64,000 nt of DNA from Voacanga thouarsii (Eukaryota > Streptophyta > Magnoliopsida > Gentianales > Apocynaceae), in NCBI GenBank assembly GCA_026120185.1, contig JANUWF010001224.1:1364001-1428000 (forward strand), written 5' to 3'. How positions within the stretch are numbered: position 1 is the first letter of the stretch; each line of letters opens with the position of its first letter. The notes below the pieces were generated by a model. The model worked only from the letters and a program-made list of their open reading frames with translations, was not told the origin of the DNA and ran no database searches. Made by a program: the position numbers and the translations under genes. This document shows positions 12,850 to 23,899 of this stretch, piece by piece.

Positions 12850-12861
12850 TGGTATCAGAGC
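12850..12861 (+). other. Primer-binding site, tRNA-Met type
   Basis: TGGTATCAGAGC starts two bases after the left LTR and is the standard plant initiator-Met primer-binding sequence. Confidence 0.9.
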
Positions 12862-12895
12862 CTGTTATTATAAAAATATGATATCGTCATAAGGA

Positions 12896-13597
12896 TTGAT
12901 AGAACCCTTTAATTGTGGAGGTATGGTAGATAGGAGTGATATAGCTAAGTGCCCAATGGATGAGTGTAGCAATGATAAGAAGATTAGGACGATCTACCGA
13001 GTAGGCGTGCTGGGACGTTTAATCTTGACAAGATATTGCCCTGGCGAGATGGGCCGTTATGCACCCCGTCTCGCCAAGAGCTCGTTTGACCCAGCGGTAC
13101 CTATTGTTACTCCGTTTGTATGAGACCTTAACTTGGAAAGGACACTTACTCCCAAGAGGACATTGTCGCCATATGGTCAGATACAGAAGATAGGTGGCGA
13201 TTTTGACAAGATTGATGGCAATATTGAACCATGCCATCAGGATGACTATAAGAAGGATAGTATCCCTGATGATGCAGTGTTGTCAAAGGATGATGAGGAG
13301 GTATTTTGTAGGGATATTTCGGGAGTATTAGAGGAAGAGATGCCAGGACTGGAGGCTGTTGAGGCTAAAGGTAATCAGGAGGTACTCATGGTAGTGATGC
13401 CTATGTTCGAGCTTAAGAAAGAATGGGAGATAGACCCAAAGATACTGGCTTAGTTACACCTTGATGTAGATGGAGATGAGGGATTTAATGCAGTCGAATC
13501 CTATATGATTTCCACTGATTCATGACCTCCCATTTTGGATAGCGATGATGATAAGAAGGGGGATGATATATGGATATATGTAGCAAGATATGTATAG
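12896..13597 (+). pseudogene. Unidentified acidic reading frame between PBS and gag
   Basis: One reading frame can be followed for about 230 codons from 35 bp after the primer-binding site, broken only by TGA at 13121, TAG at 13453 and TGA near 13522. It encodes a Cys-containing N-terminal part followed by Asp/Glu-rich stretches such as DDAVLSKDDEEVF and DSDDDKKGDDIW. It does not resemble the capsid, nucleocapsid, protease or polymerase families I know. It could be a diverged gag N terminus or an additional ORF of the element. The start is uncertain. The low stop density compared with the pol region is the main reason to list it. Confidence 0.35.
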
Positions 13598-14080
13598 TTC
13601 AGCCAGTGTATATGACTGTGTGCTCGACACATAAATTTTGTACTGGCTCTGTGTTTGATGAGAATGAATATATATTATGATCCTGCTATGTGCACTATAG
13701 CCTTTTTGTGCCTGCTCTTGAGATATGTTATATCGTTTTACCAACAAAATTGTATGAACTGTACAGGTATCTCCTAAATGAACTTTTGGATGATCATCAT
13801 GAACTATTTGAAATAACACTAAGCTAATAGTGGAGGAACTACATATGGAAGGTCCCCACTTTGTAACGTTGGACAATCCTATGTTTCAAACTTTTAGAAA
13901 ATAGCTAATATCATTTAACAGTTGACTGAAAGTATCACTAGAGTTAATGAGAATATTGCAATAAATGAGAATATGAGTAGAAAAAATTGAAATGGACTTC
14001 AGAGTATGAGTTAGAAAAGACTTGGAGACTCGATGGCAAAAAAAAGGCAAGATATAAAGGAGGGGAGGCCCGACTAGAGG
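13598..14080 (+). other. Internal region without recognisable coding
   Basis: Between the acidic frame and the zinc-knuckle remnant no capsid motif can be found in any frame. The capsid appears to be deleted or decayed beyond recognition. Confidence 0.4.
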
Positions 14081-14460
14081 ACAACCCCTTTTTAGATACT
14101 TTAATTGTGGAAAGATAGGGTATAAAAGATTCCATTGCCCTCACCCTCGAAGGATAGTATGATGGAGTCGACCAAGAAAGAAATAATCAGGGGCAGAGGT
14201 CAAGACTAAAAAGTAAGAACCTAGGACAAGCTTCTATCTCTAGACCTGGACCTGTTAAACAACAAATGGATGTTCGAGTGGTTACATTAGAAAAGACGGA
14301 TAATCATGCCATAATAGTGAAAGGTACGCTTCTTATTTTGAATCATAATGCTAAAGTATTGGTATATCTTGGTTCTACACATTCCTTTATTGCCAATTCA
14401 TTTCTTGATGCTATGGGGCATAAAAGGGGAAGAAACTTCATTATAAAATGATTGTTAGTA
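14081..14460 (+). pseudogene. Gypsy nucleocapsid and protease remnant
   Basis: At 14094-14139 a CCHC-type knuckle is still legible as YFNCGKIGYKRFHC, with the first Cys and the His both replaced by Tyr. The frame at 14266-14451 has a retropepsin-like block around 14350-14395, where the usual D-S-G-A-T-H-S-F has become VYLGSTHSF: the catalytic Asp is lost. The following residues (IANSFLDAMG) fit the gypsy protease pattern. Both functions, RNA binding and polyprotein cleavage, are therefore expected to be dead. Confidence 0.75.
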
Positions 14461-14530
14461 CCTCATTGGGAAAGTAAATGAATAGTGAGAAAGCACATAA
14501 GGAATGTAAGATTTTGGCGGAGATGAATTA

Positions 14531-17500
14531 TTGGGAGCAAATTTGATATGTTTGCCCATAAAGGATTATGATGTTATCTTGGGCATGGATTGGCTATCTC
14601 AGCATCATGCTCAAGTTAACTGTAGACATAAGATAGTACAATTTCGTTGGCCTGGGAAACCTATATTGGAATTAGTAGGTGAGACTGGAAGGAAAAGTAA
14701 TGATTTTATATTAGGACTCAAGGCTCAGAAGATGATTAGGAAAGAGTGTACTGGATACTTGGCTTATGTGATTAATAAGTCAGGAGAGGTTAAGAAACCC
14801 GAAGATGTTCCTGTTGTGAATGAATATTTAGATATTTTTCAGCAGAATTGAAAGAATTGCCAGCAGAGAGAGAAGTAGAGTTTTCCATTGATTTAGTATC
14901 ATCGGCAGAACCAATTTCAAGAACTCCTTATAAAATGGCACCTACAAAATTACAAGAGCTTAAGAAACAAGTACAGGAATTAATAGAGCAAGAATTTATT
15001 CGACCTAGTACTTCACCTTGGGGAGTACCTATATTGTTTGATAAAAAGAAAAATGAGTCACTATGGATGCGTATAGATTAGTGAGAGTTGAATGCAGTGA
15101 CAGAAAAGAATAAATATCCATTGCCCATGGTTGATAAATTGTTTGATCAGTTATAAGGAGTAGAGTGATTCTCAAAATTAGAATTTGATGCAAGGATATT
15201 ACCAAGTACGAAATCAAGAAGAGGGTATACCGAAAACTACATTTAATATACGATATGGGTATTTTGAATTAGTAGTAATGTCCTTTGATATTACTAAAGC
15301 CCTGCTATTTTCATGGACCTAATGCACCGGACGTTTCGGCCTTACCTATACAGCTTTGTTGTTATACTCATAGATGATATCTCGATGTATTTTAAGGATC
15401 CTCAAGAGTATGAATAACATCTTCAGAAAGTATTGGGAAGTTAAGAGAGGCAAAATTATATGTTGAATCCAGTAAGTGTGAGTTTTGGCTACAAGAAGTA
15501 ACATTCATGGGACATGTACTGTCCAAAGACGAGATTACAATAGATTCTACGAAAGTTGAAGCGGTGTTGAATTGGAAATGTCCCGAGACTCCAATTAAAA
15601 TTTGAAATTTTCTGGGATTAGCAGGATATTGCTGGAGATTTATTAAGGGATTTTCTAAGATAGCTTCACATTTGATTCAACTCACCCAAAAGAAAGTTCT
15701 TTATATTTGGACCGAGAAGTGTAAGAGAAATTTTCCGGAGCTGAAGAAAAGGTTAAGTTCTACTCCTATTTTGGTATTATTGATGATAGAGAAACTTTAT
15801 GAGGTGAACATAGATGTATCAAAGGAAGGATTGGGAGGAATATTGGTGCAAAAGGAAAAAGGTGATAGCTTAGATCTCTAGGAAACTGAAACTCCAAGAA
15901 GAGAATTACCCGACATATGACCTGGAGTTAGCCGCTATTGTGTCTGCCTTTAAGATATAGAGACATTATTTGCATAGGGCTGAGTTTAAAGTCTTCACCA
16001 ACCATAAAATCTTGAAGTATGTTTTACCCAGAAAGATTTGAATATAAGACAACATTGGTGGATGGAATTTTTGGAACAATTCCGGTGTCCAATTAAGTAT
16101 CATCCTGGAAAAGCAAACACAATAACAGATACCCTTAGTAGGGAGGCAAATTTATCAGCTCTCCGGATATTACGAATTCCATAATTGGAAGAATTTGTAG
16201 TAGATGGAAGAATGAGGATGAAGAGTTGCAAGATTTGTGCAAAATGGGGCAAATAAAAGAGGAGATGAGTTTTGAAGGGACAATGATGGAATTATCTATT
16301 AACGAGATAGGTATTGTATCCTAGAACGGTTAGCGATGAGGTGAGATATTTTAAGAGAAGCACATCGGAGTAAGTATACCATCCATTCAGGAGCAGTAAA
16401 GATGTATCATGACTTGAAATGGCATTATTAATGGATTAGTATGAAGAAGGATATTTTAGACTTTGTAACTTGATGTTTAATTTGTCAGTAAGTAAAACCC
16501 AACCCGCAATGGCCTGGAAGGTTACTACAACCACTATCTACTCCATCATGGAAATGGGATGGAATTATTATAGATTTCATTATGGCATTACCCATGGTAG
16601 TAGGACAGCGAAATACTATATAGGTGATAATAGATCGACTAACTAAGTCTGCTCATTTCATCTCCAATAACTAACGGAATTCCCTAGAGAAGTTAAAGGA
16701 AATTTATATGGAGGAAGTAATCAAATTACCTGAGTAATCTCTAGTATTGTGTCAGATTGAAATCCTAGACTTACCTCGGAGCTGAATTAAACTGCAATAG
16801 AGATATGGAACAACATTAAAGTTCAATATAACAGCGCACCCATAAGCGGATGGATAGACTGAATGAGTGAATAAAGTTTTGGAAGTCATGTTGAGGGCCT
16901 ATGCTATGAATTTTGGAACTAAGCGGATTGATAATTTAGTGTATGCAAAATTCACATACACTAATAGTTATCAATCAACAATTGGAATGGCCCCATTTGA
17001 AGCTCTATATGAAGAAAAATATAGGCTAAGGCGAAGGACGGATGAATAACATGCCTTCGATCTTGAAAAGTTTGACAGGCTATGGAGATGATCAAAATTA
17101 AGTTGGACGCAGTTTAGAATAGACAGAATAGTTATGTGGATTAACGTAAGAGAGATTTGGAATTTACAGAAGGAGATCGTGTATTCTTGAAGTTGACTCC
17201 ATAATGACAATTGGGAGTTAAAGGACTAAGAAAAAGCTGGCACTCAGGTACATTGGACCATTCTCTATTGTCGAGAGGATTGGGAAGGTGACTTATTAAT
17301 TAATGTTACCAGTAGAACTTTAAAGGATTCCAATGCATTCCATGTTGCCCAATTTCAGAAAATACGTAGCCAATCTTGCTCACATTTTGAATGAAAAGTC
17401 TATTGAGTTTACTCCAAGTTGAAAGTATAAGGAAAAGCCTATTAAGATCTTCGAGTATGCTGAAAAGAATGTGCAGAATAAGGAAAATTTCACTTGTAAA

Positions 17501-17590
17501 AGTATTATAGAATCATCATCCAGTGTAAAATGCAACTTGGAAAACAGAAGCGAAGATGTTGAAAAGTATCCAAAATTATTGCAAGTATAA
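14531..17590 (+). pseudogene. Gypsy pol remnant: RT, RNase H, integrase, C-terminal tail
   Basis: The protease-RT linker is readable at 14531-14851 (DYDVILGMDWLSQH), then [15 protein letters not shown] at about 15000, and a degenerate active site ILIDDIS with the Asp pair at 15373-15378. RNase H is seen at 15672-15881 (LYEVNIDVSKEGLGGILVQ). The integrase zinc finger and core near 16350-16680 are full of stops; a GMAPFEALY block survives near 16985-17010. The C-terminal stretch 17437-17590 (YKEKPIKIFEYAEKN, EKYPKLL) lines up with the chromodomain-like tail of chromoviruses. At least ten stops or shifts are visible. The frame ends shortly before the purine tract and right LTR. Confidence 0.85.
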
Positions 17591-17629
17591 GCCAATTTTG
17601 AGGACGATTTTTTTATAAAAATGGGAGAA

Positions 17630-20600
17630 TGTAATACCCCACATTTTTATCTTCGATTGGCTGCTATTTGTAATAGGATAAGAATCTATATCAATGGTCA
17701 GAACAAAAGATGATCAATGTAACGATACAAATTTTGGTATCATAATATCTTGTCAAGACCTAGATGTAATTATTAGATTTATTCTACTCGTACCCTAAAT
17801 CTTTGGAAAGCTACCATTATTAATAAAATAAGAATTAAAGGGTACGTTGAGAAGAGAAATGGGCCATTGCAAGGAAATGCATGTTTTGGTGTAAATTATG
17901 CTAGCCGGGTCACTGGGGGCATTTTTGTCATTTTGACTACGCCTGCGACTTTGACTGTAAATTTGACCAAATAGAGGAGGAATTCAAGAATTTAAGCATT
18001 GCAAATGGATTTAGTGGAATTTTTGAAGTTGAATGGTAAAGTAAAATATTTTTCTATTCCAAACCCAATTTTAGTCATTTCTGAGAAAAATTAGAAATGC
18101 GGGTAAAAGTTAGACATATGGCTTGGTGGATAAGGACATGTGTCACATTATGAGAGAATGTATGAGATTTCATACAAGATAAAGCTTATCAAATAAGTTT
18201 TACAAATAAAAAAAATATGCGGACGAATGAAATTGCGACACGTGGCGGATAGTCCCACAATTTGTGACCAAATCGTCACCAATTTAGACCATTGTGGTGG
18301 TGGAGGAGCTGAATTTCCGAAAGGAAATTCGTCCATAAAGAGGATAGAAACAAAAGGAAGAGAAAAGAAAGAAAAAGATAGAGAAAATTGAGGAAAATTG
18401 GGAAAGGAGAGAGAAAAAAAGAAGTATGTGTGTTCATGGTGGTAAAAGTCTATGCTTCAAGAATTAAAGTCATAGATCTCATTACGGTGATTATTTTGGT
18501 ATGAGTTTCAACATAAAAACATGATTTTCATATCTTGATTTTAGATCAAAAGTTAGGGTTTATGAACTTTGTGTATGAACCTTATGTATACTTATGTGTG
18601 TCGGCTGCTTAAGAGGTTTATGGATAATGTTTTGTGTGAGGAAGAACTAAATATGCATGGTAGTTTGAATGATTGCTTTTGGTTGATGAGATGATGACCA
18701 AAGTAGAATGAAAATGGAAGTTACTTGGTTGGAAAAATTAATTGTACTAGTTTTTTATTAGAAGAAGTGAATTTGTGTTAAATAAGCATGACTCTTGTGA
18801 GCTATTGGAATCTAGAAATCACAGAATTAAAGATTATTTGAAGGAAAATTGAATGAATTAATGGTTCCAAAGTGTAAAAGGCTAAAGGAGAACAAAGGAA
18901 AGCGTGAATAGTGAAATTGAAACAAAACTACTGGGCTATTTTTGCCCAGTAGCGTGTCACGGGAACCAGAAAACTAAAAAAAAGGCTTATACAGAGTTAA
19001 AGTTAAGAGTCTTATGGTCGTTTTGGTATATCATAGAGCCAAATCGAACTTATGGATTGAAAGTTATGTGCAAAACAAAATCGTGTGTCAAGCAGTGGAA
19101 TTTAAAAAAAATGAGTCCGAAAATGGATGAACTTAAAGATGATTAATTGTGTTATTTTGAATGAAATGAATGCAAAATATGAAGTGAATCCCTTGTATAT
19201 GAAGGGAGAAAAGATGTGAAAAAAGAAAAACGAAAGAATTGATCAAGCGATGAAAAAACGACGTGAACGAAAGTTGAACGTTTTTATTAACTATCGGCTA
19301 ACCGTTGGCCTCGTTAGCTAAACGTCGACTACTCGTTGGGTACGTCGGTTGGATGTTGGCTAATTGTCGGCTATTTTTTTGGCCAAACACGATTTGACTC
19401 GAAAACGATGTTTGGTGTAGATTTATCGATAAACGGCCAATAAAACGTTGAAAATGATAGAAACAATGGTTGAACGGCCGTGAACGGAAAAAGTGAACAC
19501 GAGGTGAGTTACTTTGATTTCTAAAACCTTTTGAAAGCTAGCGTGCTTCACTTTTCCATGAAATACTATGTTTTATACCGTTTTGAAAATCCCTGAATAT
19601 GCTTAAGGTTTATCTGAGTAAGATTTGTTTTATGCCATTTTGGGCTTTAATGAACTTTATAATTGGCTTGAAAACCTTAATGGATGATTAAAGCATGATT
19701 TTTTTTTTTTTGAATTTAGTCCTTTTGGATTAAATACTTGCAATTTTTTTAAAAATGATAATTTTTGGAATTGGGTATTCATAAATTGACCGGAATGCCC
19801 TTATTGGAACATTTTATGAAAATGTGTTTAGAAACTTTGAATTTAATCCTTTTTTGGGATTAGAATCTGAATTTCTTGAAATGAGTTCCTTTTGGAATCG
19901 GATATTTGGAAAATGATCCAAATGTCCTTATTGGAAAGTTTTATGGAAACCTTTGGAATCGGGTATTTAATAAATGATCATGGTATCCTTATTGGAACTC
20001 TTGTGAACATTTTGCAAATTGGGTATGAGTAAAATGACCCGAATGTCTTTGGAAATAACTTTTATGATCGAGTACGGGCAAAATGACCCGAATACTACTA
20101 GAAACTTATTTTGATGTGTGAAAAGAACTCTTTAACCTATTTTGACACGATTTTCAAAAATAATCTTTCTTGATGAGATTGACTTTTGAAAAATGAATTT
20201 TGATCCCTAAAATTATTTTATTGGCCTAATATACCTATGGAATGAATTCATTAGCCCTGCAGAGCCTATGTAAATTTTGATTTGACTTGTGAGTCAGTGG
20301 GATCAAATTCTAAAAAGTGTTATTTGCCCCCAAAAATGTTTTGATTGAAAATCCTACGGGATCAAATACCCTCTGGCCTAATCTGTCAAAATGGGTTGGT
20401 AGTGGTGACGTTGAGTACTCTGCAAGGATTTTGATCTTTATATTAGCCTACGTTAGAATTAGATGGCCCTAGTAACCTGGTCTAGTTCAAAGGATTGTCT
20501 TACTCCGAACGGGGTGACAATATATTGAGACAAGTCATCCTGGCTGGCCGTTTAGAGCTTGGTAATTGTCATGCTTTGTGTGCACTTTGTGATTTGGGTT

Positions 20601-21397
20601 GTTCACGGGCTGAACTGGACACCTGGCATTGTTCAAACCGCTTGCTATCTCGATGATGATTGACGTCAGGATTGGGACTCTTAGCTTATGGTAGCAAGTA
20701 AAAGATTATGTGTAACATGCACTTGTTAATTATAGTATGCTACAGTGTACCTATTTCCGGCAATGCACAGATTGAGTACTGGAGGTGGTGGTCTCAGTAC
20801 AATGATATGTGGCGCTGAAAGTGAGGCCTGCGAGACTTGCATACAGGCCGGCCTTCTATTAGTGAAGTGCTTGTGATTTGGAAACTGGGACAGCGATTTG
20901 AAATCTGAAATACTGTTTTTCAAAAATGATTGAGTTCTAAATAAACTCTTATTTAGAGAGTTTTAGAATTGTTTCTAGTAAACAAATGATATGCTATTCC
21001 TGAAAAGTTTTATGTATTCTGTCTTTTTACTAAAGCACTAGCAAACACGGGACTCATTGGGTGATTTTTCACTTACACGTGTATTTTATCTTACCCTTTT
21101 ATGGATCTGGAGGTGAGCAGACCTACGAATAGGAGGACGATACCACATTGACAACAGTTTAGGTCCGGATGCTTCCCTTTTAATAATGTACCTTATTACT
21201 GATATTGAATGAAAAATTTTCATGAATAAGATTCTCTGTTGTATATATATGTGACCATTAGTGTGGGATGTGTGTATGGATCTGGACCTTGTATAATCTG
21301 TTGATTCTTTGTTATAAAGACCCCTTATCTGGATAACTAGATGGGGCGACACCTAATATTGATATGCTTTCACTGTTATCTTGGTAAGGGTGTTACA
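17630..21397 (+). repeat. Right LTR of the long-LTR chromovirus
   Basis: Begins TGTAATACCCCACAT after the purine-rich AAAATGGGAGAA and ends GGTAAGGGTGTTACA, followed by the duplication TCTAG. Collinear with the left LTR. A short reading frame at 18904-19146 has a counterpart at 10412-10600 in the left copy, but the two differ in length and frame, so it is not called as a gene. Confidence 0.9.
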
Positions 21398-21700
21398 TCT
21401 AGAGCTTATCAATATGAATCACAATACAAATAAATGGATATGCTATAAAAGTTAAAGATTTTATGGCAAGAAAGCCTGAAATGCAAAGTAGTAAGTGATT
21501 TAATGGAATACATTCACTATATTTACATGCAAAGAGATGAAAGGAGAAAAGGGTAACAAACAACCTATAGAATGAACAATAGTCATTAACAAGAAAAGAA
21601 GGAAATTTTGGCTAAATGCTACAGAAAAATGTAGTGAATTTGCTACTAATACACTGTGATTACTCAAAACTGCTAATGAATCATAAGCACCATATTCAAG

Positions 21701-22701
21701 AGTGTTAAAACATCTTTTCCAGCAAAATTCCTGGATACTAATTACTGCCTTCATTGGCTTCTGTTGTTGGGAAAGCAAATTCATATTTGAAGTTAGACCA
21801 AAAAAAAAATGAAAAATCTAGATATAATAAATGGTAATTTCACATCTGCATCAGAATAACTGTGCCAAACTAGAATTACAGGGCAAGATCTATACATACA
21901 GCAACATATAGTCTCGTGAAAACTCTGCATCAATGAATCATACCAAGTAGTGGCTATAAAATTTTTGCAGGAACTGTTATAATTTTTAAAAGTGATAATA
22001 TGAAAATATTTATACCACAAGAATTCAGTCATGTTGCAACTGCATATCTCCCTTAGATAGGTCAAGTATACGGATCCTTTGAGAAACACAAACAATTCAT
22101 GTTACTTATGACGCAAATAGTTTACAACTCTTAATCTCCACCAGTTAAGCTGAATTAAAATAGCACAGGGAACTAATGAAGAAAGCACTGGAAGTAAGAG
22201 TGTTAAAACATCTTTTCCAGCAAGCTTCCTAGATGCTAATTACTGCCATCATTGGCTTCTGTGGTTGGGAAAGAAAATTAATATTTATAATTAGACAAAA
22301 AAATGAAAAATCTAGATAGAATAAATGGTAATTTCACATCTCTATCAGAATAACTGTGCCAAACTAGAATTACAGGGCAAGATCTATACATACAACAACA
22401 CATGGTCTCGCGAAAACTCTGCATCCATAAATCATACCTAGTAGTAGCTATAAACTTTTTGCAGGAACTATTATAATTTTTAAAAGTGATAATATGAAAA
22501 TATTTATACCATAAGAAATCAGTCATGCTACAGTTGCATATGTCCCTTGGATAGATCAAGTATACAGATCCTTTCAAAAACATAAACAATTCATGTTAGT
22601 TATGACACAAATAGTTTACAACTCTTAATCTCCACTAATTAAGATGAATTAAAAACCTGGACATAGCACAAGGAAATAATGAAGAAAGCACTAGAAGTAA
22701 G
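21701..22701. repeat. Tandem duplication, two units of about 498 bp
   Basis: Unit 1 (21701-22198) and unit 2 (22199-22701) both open with AGTGTTAAAACATCTTTTCC and close with GAAGAAAGCACTAGAAGTAAG or a one-base variant. They stay collinear throughout with scattered substitutions and small indels. Matching but non-conserved reading frames on the minus strand are a by-product of the duplication. Confidence 0.9.
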
Positions 22702-23607
22702 CTTCCTTGGCATTTATTCGTGATGCTAACAGTCATAATCAAGGCAAACAAAAGAATGTAGATTCAAATTCTATAGTTATCCTAACTTCAAAAATTAAAT
22801 CTTAACACTCTTTATTTGTTTATGCAACCAGACCTATAAAGAAATTTTGGAACACATAATTACAAGTACTATTTCACCATGTTCATATAAAAAATAAGAA
22901 AAGAATAAATAAAACCATCTATACATACATTAGAAACCAAATTTAGAAAATAAATAGCTATACATATCACTGAAGTTTCTGACATAATTTTCTTGACACA
23001 AGGTCCTCAAATTCGTGTGGCTCAAGAATGCAGCTTAATTAGATGAACTATTATTTTAATCAAGTCCCTTACATAAATCCCTTTAGAATTGTACATTACT
23101 TCAAATAAGAATCTACTATCTCTGTAGATACACTCGGACTTGCCTAAACTAATCCTTTCCAAATCTCATACCACATAGCATCTCTATGATATTGATACTC
23201 GGGACAATTATAGTACACACAACCATGCCTGTTCTTGTTTGCATTCATTTTTTTTTTTTTTTTTGTCATAAAATGGCTAATATACATGACTGAAAGAAGT
23301 GAGAAAAAGAAAACTCAGAACTGTATCTCATTTTAAATCTTTGACAAAATCAAAATTGTCTAAATTACCTCTTGTACGCTTTTCAAAATAGCCATTTTAG
23401 ATATTTGTGAGTGAAAATCAGATGAGAGAAATAAAAAGAAACATAAAAACACAATACTGCAACTTATGGCTTTATAGGTACAATAGATATTTTGCCTTCT
23501 AAATAAACAAAGAATGACCCAACATCAATATCCTTCATCAAAATCTACTGCATATACTATAAGAAAAATGTGCATTACAAATCCAAGAAAGACTTATATA
23601 AGCTTAC

Positions 23608-23657
23608 CCAGGTTGTGAATACTTTTGAGGCAGTATAGAAGTAACTTTACTAGTGAA
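23608..23657 (-). pseudogene. SEC8: Exocyst SEC8-like exon 2 (downstream)
   Basis: On the minus strand these 50 bases encode FTSKVTSILPQKYSQPG and end at a good donor, GTAAGC. They continue in phase from the exon at 23769-23899 and fit the next stretch of plant SEC8. The base pair expected to be an acceptor AG before the TTC codon reads AA (CTACAA|TTC), so correct splicing at this point is doubtful. The following SEC8 exon was not found further down the minus strand. Confidence 0.55.
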
Positions 23658-23768
23658 TTGTAGACAATCAAAGGTTAAAAGATCATGTGCTTGATACGAA
23701 TATTTAACTTCAAACAACCTAAGAAAGCATTGAAAAAGAAAAAGGGAACAGACTACAAAAGTTTAAAC

Positions 23769-23899
23769 CTGAAGAACAGGCTGATATATAGATGTTGCTA
23801 AATATATTCCCTGCTCAAGTAGTACAGTAGCAGAACCATAACCTTCTTGAAGTACATTTGTATCTCTCCTACTCCATCCTTGGCAAATTAGATCAACCC
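23769..23899 (-). pseudogene. SEC8: Exocyst SEC8-like exon 1 (upstream)
   Basis: On the minus strand an AG acceptor (GATCAG) opens a stop-free 131-base exon that ends CTTCAG before a GT donor. Its translation includes LICQGWSRRDTNVLQEGYG and LEQGIYLATSIYQPVLQ. From memory this matches the mid-region of plant SEC8, a subunit of the exocyst complex that tethers secretory vesicles to the plasma membrane. Intron phases agree with the next exon. Only two exons are recognisable, so I treat it as a gene fragment or the visible part of a decayed gene rather than a working copy. Identity comes from recalled family similarity, not a search. Confidence 0.6.

Larger units (their letters stand above)
9056..21397 (+). 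mobile_element. Ty3/gypsy chromovirus-like element with 3.8-kb LTRs, decayed
   Basis: Full-length insertion: LTRs at 9056-12847 and 17630-21397, with the perfect 5-bp duplication TCTAG at 9051-9055 and 21398-21402. The right LTR begins TGTAATACCCC and both end TGTTACA; a tRNA-Met primer-binding site follows the left LTR and a purine tract precedes the right LTR. The internal region is only 4.8 kb and every pol frame is broken. LTR style, PR-RT-RH-IN order and a degenerate chromodomain-like C terminus suggest the Tekay/Del group of chromoviruses. Many differences between the LTRs are C/T or G/A, as expected after long cytosine methylation. Confidence 0.9.

Noticed and set aside
21793..22589. 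Two similar minus-strand frames of about 100 codons
   Set aside because: They reflect the 498-bp tandem duplication; composition looks like intron sequence and neither has a recognisable domain or codon constraint.
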